DNA of 52,254 bases from Candidatus Aminicenantota bacterium (GCA_026393835.1 JAPKZK010000152.1:1-52254), one strand, 5' to 3'. Shown: positions 32,682 through 40,704, counted from the first letter of the stretch. Notes: generated by a model from the sequence alone, not told the origin. Numbers and translations: made by a program.

Positions 32682-32858
32682 ATGCCCACAAATGAACGCC
32701 TATGGGCAAAAGATACCGACGAAAAGGACGCAGATATCCTCAGGGATATGGTTTCCAACAATATCCTCTACTTTGACCCAACCGAAGCCGTTTATTCTCC
32801 CCAGGGGAAAAGCTATTGGTGGGGTATAAAATTATATTTTGAAAGTATAAAAAAATAA
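32682..32858 (+). CDS. Small ORF, 58 residues, possible gene remnant
   Basis: This frame begins MPTNERLWAKDTDEKDADIL and ends in YWWGIKLYFESIKK before a TAA. A GGGGAGG lies upstream near 32655, about 20 bases too far for a usual Shine-Dalgarno site. The sequence is protein-like, with acidic then aromatic parts. It could be the C-terminal part of a larger gene whose 5' part was lost, or a small real protein. It is just upstream of the MNT-HEPN promoter. I recognise no family. Confidence 0.3.
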   Translation: MPTNERLWAKDTDEKDADILRDMVSNNILYFDPTEAVYSPQGKSYWWGIKLYFESIKK

Positions 32859-32877
32859 AAAGTTCCCTGGCAGAAAG

Positions 32878-32906
32878 TTGAAAAAAAAAATGATTCGTAA
32901 TATAAT
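32878..32906 (+). promoter_or_regulatory. Promoter of the MNT-HEPN pair (leaderless layout)
   Basis: TTGAAA at 32878-32883 and TATAAT at 32901-32906 are 17 bp apart. The ATG follows 6 bp later with no Shine-Dalgarno site, so the mRNA should begin at or beside the start codon. Confidence 0.65.
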
Positions 32907-32912
32907 CGAATT

Positions 32913-33218
32913 ATGGACGATATTCAAATAGTAACAGAATTCAAAAAAAAGGCGCAAGAAGCTTACCCGGGAACTAAAGTGTATTTTTATGGTTCCAGGG
33001 TAAGCAGGACGAACCGCGACGACTCGGATTATGATGTACTGGTTATACTGGACGAAGTCAACCCGGTAATCCGAGATAATGTCTATGATATTGCCTGGGA
33101 AGTCGGTTTTAAGTATGATGCGATGATTTCCCCGGTATTAGCAGGGAAAGAAGAATTTGTTAGGCTGACAGGGTCGCCGTTTTTCAGCAATGTCAAGCAA
33201 AATGGACTAATCCTTTGA
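32913..33218 (+). CDS. MNT-type minimal nucleotidyltransferase (antitoxin)
   Basis: A 101-residue protein with the pol-beta nucleotidyltransferase signature VYFYGSRVSRTNRDDSDYDVLVILD near residue 22. The Gly-Ser and the Asp-x-Asp pair that binds metal are present. In MNT-HEPN modules the MNT protein is the antitoxin and can modify the HEPN toxin by adding AMP or by binding it. The gene ends in TTTGA, overlapping the TTG start of the HEPN gene by 4 bases. Its promoter gives a leaderless transcript. Confidence 0.85.
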   Translation: MDDIQIVTEFKKKAQEAYPGTKVYFYGSRVSRTNRDDSDYDVLVILDEVNPVIRDNVYDIAWEVGFKYDAMISPVLAGKEEFVRLTGSPFFSNVKQNGLIL

Positions 33219-33613
33219 GAGAAGAAATAAAAGAGATCATTAAATATAGGATTGAGCAGGCGGAAGACGCTCTCAAAGATGCAGTTCTTCTTTTCGATTC
33301 GGGTGGAGGTCTAAGAAGTGTAATAAACCGTTCTTATTATGTGATGTTTTATGCCACATTGGCGTTAATTGCAGCCAAAGGAATGGGCAGTTCAAAACAC
33401 TCGAATGCTATTTCCATTTTCGATAAGGAGTATGTTAAAACCGGGTATTTTTCAAAGGAGATGAGTAAACTACTTCATAAGGCATTTAATTTGAGGGTGG
33501 AATCGGATTATAAGGAGTTCAATATAATTTCGCGTGATGAAACATTGATAATACTTGAAGGAGCAAAATTTTTTTTAGAAAGAATTAAAACTTTTCTAAA
33601 TCCTTTAGTGTGA
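33215..33613 (+). CDS. HEPN-domain protein (toxin), UPF0332-like
   Basis: This 132-residue helical protein has VINRSYYVMFYATLALIAAKGMGSSKHSNAISIF near residue 35, followed by KTGYFSKEMSKLLHKAFNLRVESDYKEF. That is the common HEPN (UPF0332) form found next to MNT genes. Canonical HEPN RNases carry R-x4-6-H; here the nearest match is incomplete (R in NLRVESDY and no His after), so nuclease activity is doubtful and the pair may act by other means. The start is a TTG overlapping the stop of the MNT gene. Confidence 0.8.
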   Translation: MREEIKEIIKYRIEQAEDALKDAVLLFDSGGGLRSVINRSYYVMFYATLALIAAKGMGSSKHSNAISIFDKEYVKTGYFSKEMSKLLHKAFNLRVESDYKEFNIISRDETLIILEGAKFFLERIKTFLNPLV

Positions 33614-33961
33614 TTTGATTTTCATTGCCGGCTTCAACGGCTTTCGTGCTTCATGAGGCGAGCTTCGCGCTTTATTTCAATCCGTGTCAATCAGTGTAAT
33701 CAGTGGACTCTCTCTTTTCGGAGGAAAAAAGGACAGGCAAGAAAAATTCTCCTCTCATTTACTCTACTTCCTCCAATAATCACACAATATACGAATTTCG
33801 TATTTTACTGTATTACAAATCAATAACGAAGAAAAATCAATTTTATTTTGGGAAAAAGTTGCAAAATTCAGTGTTTTATGGTAGTGTGGCAAAATGAGTA
33901 AAAAAGCACGAATTTTGTATGGTTATGACTTCAAAAAAAATTGATACTTCGGAGAATTAAT
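33614..33961. other. Intergenic region before the cassettes
   Basis: I see no gene here. Near 33680 are words like CCGTGTCAATCAGTGTAATCAGTGG, of the same kind as the ACGGAC stretches elsewhere. Near 33714 is CGGAGGAAAAAAGGACAGGC, which resembles 32655-32675 and 35761-35775. No attC site or attI-like site could be recognised to the left of the first cassette, and no integrase gene is present. Confidence 0.55.
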
Positions 33962-34774
33962 ATGCCAGAATCTGAAGATAGTACAAAAAAAGAACTGATT
34001 AAGGCTGGTGTTGAATTTGTAAAAACTGTTTATGATGATGCATTACATCCAATCGCCGCAGAGGCCGGAAAGGCACTTGGCACACTTGGGAAGGCAGTCA
34101 ACGTGGCACTTGCCCCTCTGCTTGGGCTAGTATGGAGCGGGGAGCAGATCGTGAAGTATGTTTCCGAAACCATAGGGCAAAAGCTAAGAGAGCGGAATGT
34201 TCCAATAGAGCGAATTCAAACTCCTGACCCAGATATTGCCGTTCCAGCCTTGGCAGCCTTGCGTTATAGCAAGCTTCGTGAGAACTATGCAAATTTATTG
34301 GCGACATCCATGGATTCAGCAGTCTCAAATCAAGCTCATCCGGCCTTTGTTGAAATTCTAAAACAACTTACACCCGACGAAGCCAAAATTATAGAATTTC
34401 TGCCGAGAGTCGGACTGTCTGAGCCATTGGCCGAACTGGGCTACACTGTTTCAATGGAAAAAGGTCATTTTACTATAATTCGTCATATTGGTACCTTAGC
34501 CTTTGATGCAAAATGTGATAACCCTGATTGGTTGCCGAAATATGTCGATAATCTGTGCAGGCTTGGCCTTACAGAGATTCCTCCAATGACTAAGCTTGCT
34601 GAAGATTTTCGATATGACCGAATCAAAGAGCTTGACTTGGTGAAGAAGACAGAGCAGGAAATTCCAAAAGGAAGCATTTTTGACTTTACTCCAAAGATGA
34701 TAGGACTTACTGTTTTTGGTGGTGCGTTTCGTGACGCGTGTGTCACACCCCCAAATGATAAATCAAAGTCATAA
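33962..34774 (+). CDS. Abi-alpha family protein (DUF4393), cassette 1
   Basis: A 270-residue protein with the Abi-alpha/DUF4393 layout. After a short charged start, a hydrophobic segment AGKALGTLGKAVNVALAPLLGLVWSGEQIVKYV (about 30-62) is followed by IPIERIQTPDPDIAVPALAALRYSK-like text, then LRENYANLLATSMDS near 110. HPAFVEILKQLTPDEAKIIEFL follows near 130. Members of this family were named for abortive phage infection. I chose the ATG at 33962 (GGAG about 9 bases before it) rather than the in-frame TTG at 33941. The stop TAA falls inside the left end of an attC site, typical of an integron cassette gene. It points the same way as the next cassette. Confidence 0.82.
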   Translation: MPESEDSTKKELIKAGVEFVKTVYDDALHPIAAEAGKALGTLGKAVNVALAPLLGLVWSGEQIVKYVSETIGQKLRERNVPIERIQTPDPDIAVPALAALRYSKLRENYANLLATSMDSAVSNQAHPAFVEILKQLTPDEAKIIEFLPRVGLSEPLAELGYTVSMEKGHFTIIRHIGTLAFDAKCDNPDWLPKYVDNLCRLGLTEIPPMTKLAEDFRYDRIKELDLVKKTEQEIPKGSIFDFTPKMIGLTVFGGAFRDACVTPPNDKSKS

Positions 34775-34830
34775 CAATGCTCTTGCAGCGGATCGCCAAA
34801 AGCCGCATCCGCTGAAGAGCGGCGTTAGTG
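34769..34830 (+). other. attC site 1 (integron recombination site)
   Basis: This 62-bp imperfect palindrome lies between the two cassettes. The left arm (TAACAATGCTCTTGCAGCGGAT) and right arm (ATCCGCTGAAGAGCGGCGTTAG) pair over 14 bp, interrupted only by one unpaired G (34785), as expected for the extrahelical base of attC sites. The centre is a short CGCC-AAAA-GCCGC hairpin loop. The right core ends GTTAGTG, close to the GTTRRRY consensus. Confidence 0.75.
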
Positions 34831-34851
34831 CACGAGAGGTTTGATATAAAA

Positions 34852-35667
34852 ATGGAAGCAAATTTTTACCGAGTACTTTCAGAAATGGCCCAAGAGGCAA
34901 TACAGGAATTGGAGCGATATGAAGCCAGCGGCGACGACAAGAAGGTATTCGACAAAATTCGGGCGGTAGCTGCTCCATGCCTAGATGGACAAAAAATCAA
35001 CCAGTCCATTAAGGATGATTTACAAATCAGAGATCATTATGATTTTCAGAAAATCATACTTTCCATATCACGCTTGAATTCGCTGAGCCGCAGCAGGGGT
35101 AATAATAAAGGAATTAAGTCTTGCCTGGAATATGTGCGCTCAAAAGCAAATCAGCTCTTCTCAGAGAAAATCAAAAGCAACCAGCTTACAGTTTTTTACT
35201 CTTGGCAAGCCAGCCTCCCAAGCAAGACGAATAGAGGGCTAATTAGAGAGTGCCTAGAAAAGGCAATCAAGGATATCAACAAAGATATTTCTATTGAATC
35301 GCGAGTTTCTTTGGACTCAGACACCTCAAACACCCCGGGCTCGCCTGACATAATTCACACAATACTTAAGAAAATCGATTCTTCATCCGTATTCGTTGCT
35401 GATGTATCCCTAATAAATAAGCTCCAGCCGAACTCAAATGTGATGTTTGAGTTGGGTTACGCAACGAAGGCGCTTGGAGATAAAAATATAGTCATGGTAT
35501 TCAATGAGAATTTTGGAGAAGCAAAAGATCTGCCGTTCGATCTTGGTTTGAAACGACAAACCATGTACAGATGCACAGAATCAGAAGAAGATATGCCTTT
35601 GGTAAGAAAGAAGTTGACCGGAATACTCAAATCGGCAATTTCTCTTATTCTCCAAAATAGCGACTAA
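34852..35667 (+). CDS. TIR-like nucleotide-binding domain protein, cassette 2
   Basis: This 271-residue protein has an unassigned helical N-terminal half (about 1-105) and a C-terminal TIR-like domain (about 108-270). The latter starts LTVFYSWQASLPSKTNRGLIRECLEKAI and contains SRVSLDSDTSNTPGSPDIIHTILKKIDSSSVFVADVS, then NSNVMFELGYATKALGDKNIVMVFN and LPFDLGLKRQ. This is the TIR-like predicted nucleotide-binding family (PF10137-like) related to Cap12/TIR effectors, which degrade NAD+ during phage defence. The Glu in MFELGYA is the likely catalytic position. I chose the ATG at 34852, downstream of GAGAGG; the GTG at 34828 is inside attC. The stop lies just before attC 2. Possibly functions with the Abi-alpha cassette, which is inference. 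Confidence 0.8.
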   Translation: MEANFYRVLSEMAQEAIQELERYEASGDDKKVFDKIRAVAAPCLDGQKINQSIKDDLQIRDHYDFQKIILSISRLNSLSRSRGNNKGIKSCLEYVRSKANQLFSEKIKSNQLTVFYSWQASLPSKTNRGLIRECLEKAIKDINKDISIESRVSLDSDTSNTPGSPDIIHTILKKIDSSSVFVADVSLINKLQPNSNVMFELGYATKALGDKNIVMVFNENFGEAKDLPFDLGLKRQTMYRCTESEEDMPLVRKKLTGILKSAISLILQNSD

Positions 35668-35668
35668 C

Positions 35669-35728
35669 GCGCTAACAAATCGTTCAAGCGGACGTGCAAC
35701 AGCACGCCGCTTAACTCCAACGTTAGGC
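35669..35728 (+). other. attC site 2 (integron recombination site)
   Basis: A 60-bp palindrome directly after the TIR-like gene. It has the classic text GCTAACAAATCGTTCAAGCGG on the left, and CCGCTTAACTCCAACG followed by GTTAGGC on the right. The arms pair through TTCAAGCGG/CCGCTTAA with one extrahelical C and a bulged A, then CGTGC/GCACG around a 4-base AACA loop. The right core GTTAGGC is the exact consensus for integron cassettes. Confidence 0.85.
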
Positions 35729-36034
35729 GGCCAAGGGAAGTCAAACCACATTGATACAAATTAATTGGGGCGGAAAAAGGGACATTCAGAAAGCGCCCCA
35801 GTGCAAAAGCAAACGCTGCCATAGAGAACCTGGAAAGGTTACCGGCAAACGTGAACAATTACTTTGCAGCCCCGGCAAAATACCCACAAAAGCAAACCCT
35901 GTCATCTTAAAAGCCAGGGCTCACACTGAAAAAATTGAGACCCTCACTATGAAAATAGATATTGTCAACACAAAATCTAAGGGCAATTATTTGAATGTCA
36001 CCTAATCGCCTAATCGCTCCCTGGATAAAGTTCT
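35729..36034. other. Intergenic region after the second cassette
   Basis: I see no gene. A GGGGCGGAAAAAGGGACATTC element near 35763 resembles the REP-linked stretches at 32655 and 33714. The rest is unassigned. Confidence 0.45.
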
Positions 36035-36433
36035 CTCGCATAATGAAAATGACTGCCCGCACAACGATAATGTCCTCCCGCACAACTACAATGACTGCCC
36101 GCGCAACGATAATGACTGCCCGCACAACCGCAATGGCTGCCCGCACAATGAAAATGACCTCCCGAACATGGGAATAGTTCCCCCGCGCACAGAAGTAGTT
36201 CTCCCGCGCACGAAAGCAGTTTCCCCGCGCACAGATATAGTTCCCCCGCGCACAGAAGTAGTTTCCCCGCGCACAGAAGTAGTTTCCCCGCGCACAAACA
36301 TAGTTCCCCCTCGCACAGACAAAGCTCTCCCGCGCACAGAAATAGTTCCCCCGCGCACAGAAGTAGTTTTACTACGCACCAATATAGTTTCCTCACGCAC
36401 AGAAGCAGTTTTCCCACGCAACGTATTTATCTT
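36035..36433. repeat. Tandem array 2, 19 copies, strict 21-bp period
   Basis: The core CCCGCRCA (or a close variant) stands at 36035 plus exact multiples of 21 up to 36413, giving 19 copies with no indel. The left part is CCCGCACAACGATAATGA-like; the right part is CCCGCGCACAGAAGTAGTTT-like. Several frames stay open on both strands: the plus frame repeats PRTEVVS, the minus frames repeat SVRGGTI or LCAGELF. No frame has a Shine-Dalgarno site, so no gene is called. There are no unique spacers, so it is not a CRISPR array. The period is two turns of B-DNA and seven codons. Confidence 0.9.
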
Positions 36434-36703
36434 AATTTGCCATGAGAATGACTTCCCAAAAGCCATTTTCCCCTTACTTTGCGGGATTAGCGATCTCCCT
36501 TGCCGGGTTTTGATTTTCCTAATATGAAAATAAAGTAGCCACAGACGAACACGGACAAACACGGACTACATTTTCATAGTCTCCGGGTGACGGCGGGCCG
36601 TCATGACGAACTGCTATTGAAAAATATCTCCCTTTGCTATATTATTCCTTTTATGAATGGTTTGAAAATGCTTGCAAAAAAAACAAGTTGAAAAAGGAAT
36701 AAT

Positions 36704-36931
36704 ATGACAGGACGTTTTGGCAATATCCTTTGTTCGACCCGGCAACTACTGGCTGCCATGCTAATCATCTTATTATTTGGGTATCAATTATCCGGGTTAG
36801 ATCCGGCCAAACCCGTGGACCAATACCTTGTGGACCATTCCCTGGTGGTCACGCGGCATCCGTTTCCTGGAACTTCAGCTTACATTCCTCTGAACAAAAA
36901 TAATGGGCAGCGCCGTGTAACTCGCAAATAA
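36704..36931 (+). pseudogene. Truncated N-terminus of a propeller sensor kinase
   Basis: The frame starts with AAGGA six bases before the ATG, then a signal peptide (MTGRFGNILCSTRQLLAAMLIILL) and LSGLDPAKPVDQYLVDHS. That phrase matches the start of Reg_prop two-component sensors (LDPxKPITQYxxDxW). After about 45 residues the match ends. The frame then runs into the 3' end of the YHS gene on the other strand. It is the broken 5' end of a lost kinase gene. Confidence 0.6.
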
Positions 36932-37142
36932 TCGCCTGGTTCTCCGGGATATAGGTGCCGCAAACAGGGTCCTTTTTCATCTCCGCGATAATTTGAGGAG
37001 GCGAGTTTGGAGTGGCGGCGGCCTCATCCCGCTGTTTCTTTTTGGATGCAAAGGGCCAAACGCCGCTTCCTTTCCACAACCATTTAAATAGGAAATAGCC
37101 CAGGCCCACCAGCAGGAGAAATCGCAAAAAACGTACGATCAT
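36849..37142 (-). CDS. Membrane-anchored YHS-domain-like protein
   Basis: A 97-residue protein with one N-terminal membrane helix (MIVRFLRFLLLVGLGYFLFKWL), a short polar linker, and a C-terminal YHS-like metal-binding domain (about residues 55-97). The domain text is KDPVCGTYIPENQAIICELHGAAHYFCSEECKLKF, with Cys residues in DPVCG and FCSEEC. YHS domains bind metals such as copper or iron in metal handling proteins. It follows the acyl-CoA dehydrogenase gene with a gap of 15 bp on the same strand. Confidence 0.8.
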   Translation of the reverse strand: MIVRFLRFLLLVGLGYFLFKWLWKGSGVWPFASKKKQRDEAAATPNSPPQIIAEMKKDPVCGTYIPENQAIICELHGAAHYFCSEECKLKFQETDAA

Positions 37143-37157
37143 AGTCGTCTCTGCCGC

Positions 37158-38312
37158 TTACCCAATGTTCTTCATAGAACCCAGGATTTCCAGGGAAATG
37201 ACGTGTTTTTGAATTTCATTGGTTCCTTCATATATCTGGAACAACTTGGCGTCCCGCATCATCTTTTCTACCGGGTACTCTTTCATATAACCGTAGCCGC
37301 CCATCATTTGTACGGCCTCGGTGGAGACTTTCATGGCCACGTCCGTGGCCACCACTTTGGCCATGGCGGATTCCTTGGAGGCCTTCATATTGTTATCCAG
37401 CATCCAGGCGGAACGGTAGACCAGCAGCCGGGCGCCCTCGATTTCGGTAATCATTTCCGCCAGCTTAAAGGCATTGTATTGGAAAGAGGCAATGGGTTTG
37501 CCGAATTGCACCCTGTTCTGGGCGTATTTGAGCGCTTCTTCGTAAGCCGCCCTGGCCAACCCGACAGCGCCGGCGCCAACAGCCGGCCTGGCATAATCAA
37601 GTGTTTTCATGGCAATAATAAACCCGAATCCCTCCCGTTTCAGCAGGTTTTTGGCCGGGATTTTTACTTCGTCGAAGTAAATTTCCGCCGTGTTGGAGGC
37701 GCGGTGCCCCATTTTATTTTCATGTTTGCCCACGCTGACGCCGGGGGTATCCATGGGAACGATAAAGGCGGACAAACCCCGGGCCCCCCGCGACGGGTCC
37801 GTGGAAGCAAAAATAACGCCCAATTTAGAAATACCGGCATTGGTAATAAAAGTCTTGGAACCATTTATAATATAATGATCGCCGTTTTTTACGGCAGTAG
37901 TCCTGATCATGGAATTGTCGGAACCGGCCTCCCTTTCGGTAAGTGCGAAACAGGCAAAACTCATTTCCAGCGTTAAGGGGACCAGGAATTCTTTTTTTTG
38001 TTCTTCTGTCCCGAACAACACGATGGGGGTGGTGGCCAGCGTATTGGCCATCATGGAGGTATACATACCGGCGCACGCCCAGCCCAACTCTTCGCAAACT
38101 ACAACATTGTCCATGGTGGAGAATCCGGTGCCGCCGTACTCCGAGGGAATCCCGGAGGTTAAAAAGCCAACTTCAAAGGCTTTTTTCATGACTTCCACCG
38201 GGAATTCGTTCTTTTCATCATATTCGCCTGCCACCGGTCTCATTTCCTTTGCTGCGAATTGATGCGTTAACTCTTTCAATTCTAATTGTTGTTCATTTAA
38301 TGAAAAATCCAT
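37158..38312 (-). CDS. Acyl-CoA dehydrogenase
   Basis: This 384-residue FAD enzyme catalyses alpha,beta-dehydrogenation of acyl-CoA in fatty-acid or branched-chain amino-acid breakdown. The family pattern runs from end to end: IPSEYGGTGFSTMD near 55, SFACFALTEREAGSDNSMIRTTAV near 120, GSKTFITNAGISKLGVIFA, MGHRASNTAEIYFDEVKIPA near 210, RVQFGKPIASFQ, and AVQMMGGYGYMKEYPVEKMMRDAKLFQIYEGTNEIQ near the end. The catalytic base is the Glu in QIYEGTNEIQ. AAGGAG precedes the ATG. It lies 11 bp after the TPR-kinase gene in the same direction. No electron-transfer flavoprotein gene is nearby. Confidence 0.93.
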   Translation of the reverse strand: MDFSLNEQQLELKELTHQFAAKEMRPVAGEYDEKNEFPVEVMKKAFEVGFLTSGIPSEYGGTGFSTMDNVVVCEELGWACAGMYTSMMANTLATTPIVLFGTEEQKKEFLVPLTLEMSFACFALTEREAGSDNSMIRTTAVKNGDHYIINGSKTFITNAGISKLGVIFASTDPSRGARGLSAFIVPMDTPGVSVGKHENKMGHRASNTAEIYFDEVKIPAKNLLKREGFGFIIAMKTLDYARPAVGAGAVGLARAAYEEALKYAQNRVQFGKPIASFQYNAFKLAEMITEIEGARLLVYRSAWMLDNNMKASKESAMAKVVATDVAMKVSTEAVQMMGGYGYMKEYPVEKMMRDAKLFQIYEGTNEIQKHVISLEILGSMKNIG

Positions 38313-38323
38313 TCACGGTCTCC

Positions 38324-40684
38324 TTATTGTTTAATCAATTTAATCTCATTTAAGATTTCCTGGGCGCTTTGATACCTATCTTCTCGTCTCTTTTGCATAC
38401 ATTTTTCCACGATCTCCACCAGTTTGTCCGGGGTATCGGGCCGGACGCTTTTGATGGGGGGAATCGCTTCGAATAAATGTTGGTAAAAAACATTTTCGCC
38501 TTTAAAAGGGACTCTCCCGGTAATTAAGTGAAACAGGGTAGCCCCTGAGGAATAAATATCGGTGCGGTGGTCTATTTTGGCCCCCTGGATTTGTTCCGGG
38601 GACATATAGTAGGGAGTACCGGTAATCACGCCGGTTTCCCCTTTTTTACTTTCGCCCCTGATAACCGCCAGGCCGAAGTCCATTATCTTGATTTCTTTCT
38701 GGCGGGAGATCATGATGTTATGGGGTTTGATATCCCGGTGGATAATACCTTTTTTATGGGAATAATCAAGGGCCTTGAGCAGTTTAATGGCGATGAAGAG
38801 TATTTGGGAGATGGAAAAAACCTTTTTCTTGCGCAGGATTTCCATAAAATTCTCTCCTTCTACGAATTCCATGGAAATAAAATAGTCGTCATCGATCTGG
38901 CCCACATCGTACACGGTCACGATGTTGGCATGACTGAGGGAAGCGGTGGAACGGGCTTCGGAATAAAAGCGTTCCAGGGTTCGTTTATCTTTAATCAGGC
39001 TTTTATTCAGGACTTTTAAAGCGACGACCCTCTTTAATACGGTATCTTCCGCACGGTACACGACGCCCATGCCGCCTTCGCCGGCTTTTTCAAGAATTTT
39101 ATACCGTTTGGCCGAATTCTCTTTGATTAACTCCATTTCTTTGTATTTTTTAATCAATGCTTCAACTTCTTTCAATTTCTGGTGAACATCCCTGAAGGAG
39201 TAGTCTTCGGAGAGGATGCCCTGGAAAATCTCATAGGCCCGTTTAAATTCGCCGGCGTTTTCATAGGCCTGGCCCAGCATATAGTACCATTCAATGTTGA
39301 CTTTATTGATGGGGGTGTCTTTCAGTAATTTTCCCATTTTTTCGATGACCAGTTGGGGTTTCCTGGTTCTTAAAAATATGGCGGCCATCTGGGTAATGGC
39401 CTTTTCAAAATCCGGGGAGGTATCTTTTACTTCCTGGAAATTAGCCAGTGCGCGTTTATCATCGTCCACTTTTAAGAAGCAGTTGCCGGCATTGAAGCAA
39501 TCGCCCGCTTTTTCATACAGTTCGCCGGACTTCTGGTATTTTTTGTATTTATAGGAAATGTCCGCAGCCATTTTCCATTCTCTTCCCAGTTCGAACATTT
39601 TGGCGGCTTCTTCTTCTTTGCCGGCCTTTTGATAGTTATCGGCAGAGGCCAGGTAGTTCTGGTTCATAAAATAGCAATAAGCCGCTTTTTCATAATCTTT
39701 TTCCCACTCGAAGAATTCCGCGGCGCGGATGTAATCTTCGCCTTTTTTAAACCATTCGGCCGCTTCGCCCATTTTCCCCTGGGCCAGGGCCGCTTCTCCC
39801 CTTAGCTGGCAGGCCATTTTACTTTGGCCTAATTTTTCATAGACCTGGGCCGCCAGCATCGGTTGCTGGGCCTTTTCAAAAAGTTTCGCCGCATCTTCCA
39901 ATTTGTTCAATTTTATTGCCAACCGGGCGGCTTTATCGAATTTATTGTTTTTCAACAGTAATTCATAGGCTTTATCGATCTCACCGATCTTGATATACAG
40001 TTCCACGGCTTTGAAAAGGTCATTATCGATCTGGGCCTGGTTGCTCTGGAATCCGCTGGAGGTTTCCGCATGAGTGGAGAACCATTTTTCAAAATTGACG
40101 GCGGCTTTTTTTAAATTACCTGCTTTTTCGTAAATATAGGCGGCTTTTTTGTAGAAACCTTTTCTTTCATAAATTTGCGCTGCTTTATCATACCGTTCGT
40201 GGCCGTAATAAAGTTCGGCCGCTTCCTGGAACCGGTTGCTGTCTTCAAGAAGAGTGCCGGCCATTTCGATATTCTTGCGTTTTAAATAGATTTTGATGAG
40301 TTTATCGAAATTCCCGCTTTTTTTGTATATTTCGATGGCCTGGGTTTCTTTGTTCAGTTTCTCATACAATTCGCCCATCTCATTGTACTGTTCGCCTGAT
40401 TCGTAGGCGTTGAGCGCCAGCCGATAATCCCCTACCTGCTCGAAAATCCTACCCGCGTCATAAAAATTGCCCTGCCGAAGCGCCTGTCTTCCCCTCCGGA
40501 GATAATAGGACCTTTTGAATAATATGGAATACAATGCTTCGAATAGGCCTTTCTCCTCGAGGTTGATGACTTTGGCTACTTTCAATATCTCCAGGATGAA
40601 TTTTAAGACGATAATGACGATGAGTATAAAGATGGCGATCTTGGCGGCAGGATTCTCATCTAAAAAATTCAATACTTCTTTCAT
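38324..40684 (-). CDS. TPR-rich Ser/Thr protein kinase
   Basis: A 786-residue protein. The start at 40684 (MKEVLNFLDENPAAK) was chosen because the promoter lies between this ATG and the further one at 40714. It has one membrane helix (about residues 14-38). A long TPR array of roughly fifteen units spans about 60-500, with text such as AGRIFEQVGDYRLALNAYESGEQY. A C-terminal Hanks-type kinase begins KRYKILEKAGEGGMGVVYRAED (G-loop about 534). Lys lies in VALKVL, HRDIKPHN near 646 and DFGLA near 669, with APE-like SPEQ. All catalytic residues are present. The TPRs probably bind targets. It is followed by the acyl-CoA dehydrogenase gene. Relation to it is unclear. Confidence 0.9.
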   Translation of the reverse strand: MKEVLNFLDENPAAKIAIFILIVIIVLKFILEILKVAKVINLEEKGLFEALYSILFKRSYYLRRGRQALRQGNFYDAGRIFEQVGDYRLALNAYESGEQYNEMGELYEKLNKETQAIEIYKKSGNFDKLIKIYLKRKNIEMAGTLLEDSNRFQEAAELYYGHERYDKAAQIYERKGFYKKAAYIYEKAGNLKKAAVNFEKWFSTHAETSSGFQSNQAQIDNDLFKAVELYIKIGEIDKAYELLLKNNKFDKAARLAIKLNKLEDAAKLFEKAQQPMLAAQVYEKLGQSKMACQLRGEAALAQGKMGEAAEWFKKGEDYIRAAEFFEWEKDYEKAAYCYFMNQNYLASADNYQKAGKEEEAAKMFELGREWKMAADISYKYKKYQKSGELYEKAGDCFNAGNCFLKVDDDKRALANFQEVKDTSPDFEKAITQMAAIFLRTRKPQLVIEKMGKLLKDTPINKVNIEWYYMLGQAYENAGEFKRAYEIFQGILSEDYSFRDVHQKLKEVEALIKKYKEMELIKENSAKRYKILEKAGEGGMGVVYRAEDTVLKRVVALKVLNKSLIKDKRTLERFYSEARSTASLSHANIVTVYDVGQIDDDYFISMEFVEGENFMEILRKKKVFSISQILFIAIKLLKALDYSHKKGIIHRDIKPHNIMISRQKEIKIMDFGLAVIRGESKKGETGVITGTPYYMSPEQIQGAKIDHRTDIYSSGATLFHLITGRVPFKGENVFYQHLFEAIPPIKSVRPDTPDKLVEIVEKCMQKRREDRYQSAQEILNEIKLIKQ

Positions 40685-40704
40685 CGTTTTTTGTGTTAGG
40701 TTAC

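Noticed and set aside
34828..34851. GTG start for the TIR-like cassette gene
   Set aside because: It lies within the attC core; the ATG at 34852 follows a GAGAGG.
36035..36433. CRISPR array
   Set aside because: Repeats are contiguous with no unique spacers and unit length is 21 bp; no cas gene is present.
36010..36562. 135- and 158-residue minus-strand ORFs in array 2
   Set aside because: Both run through the 21-bp repeats with no ribosome site; open frames follow from the period being divisible by 3.
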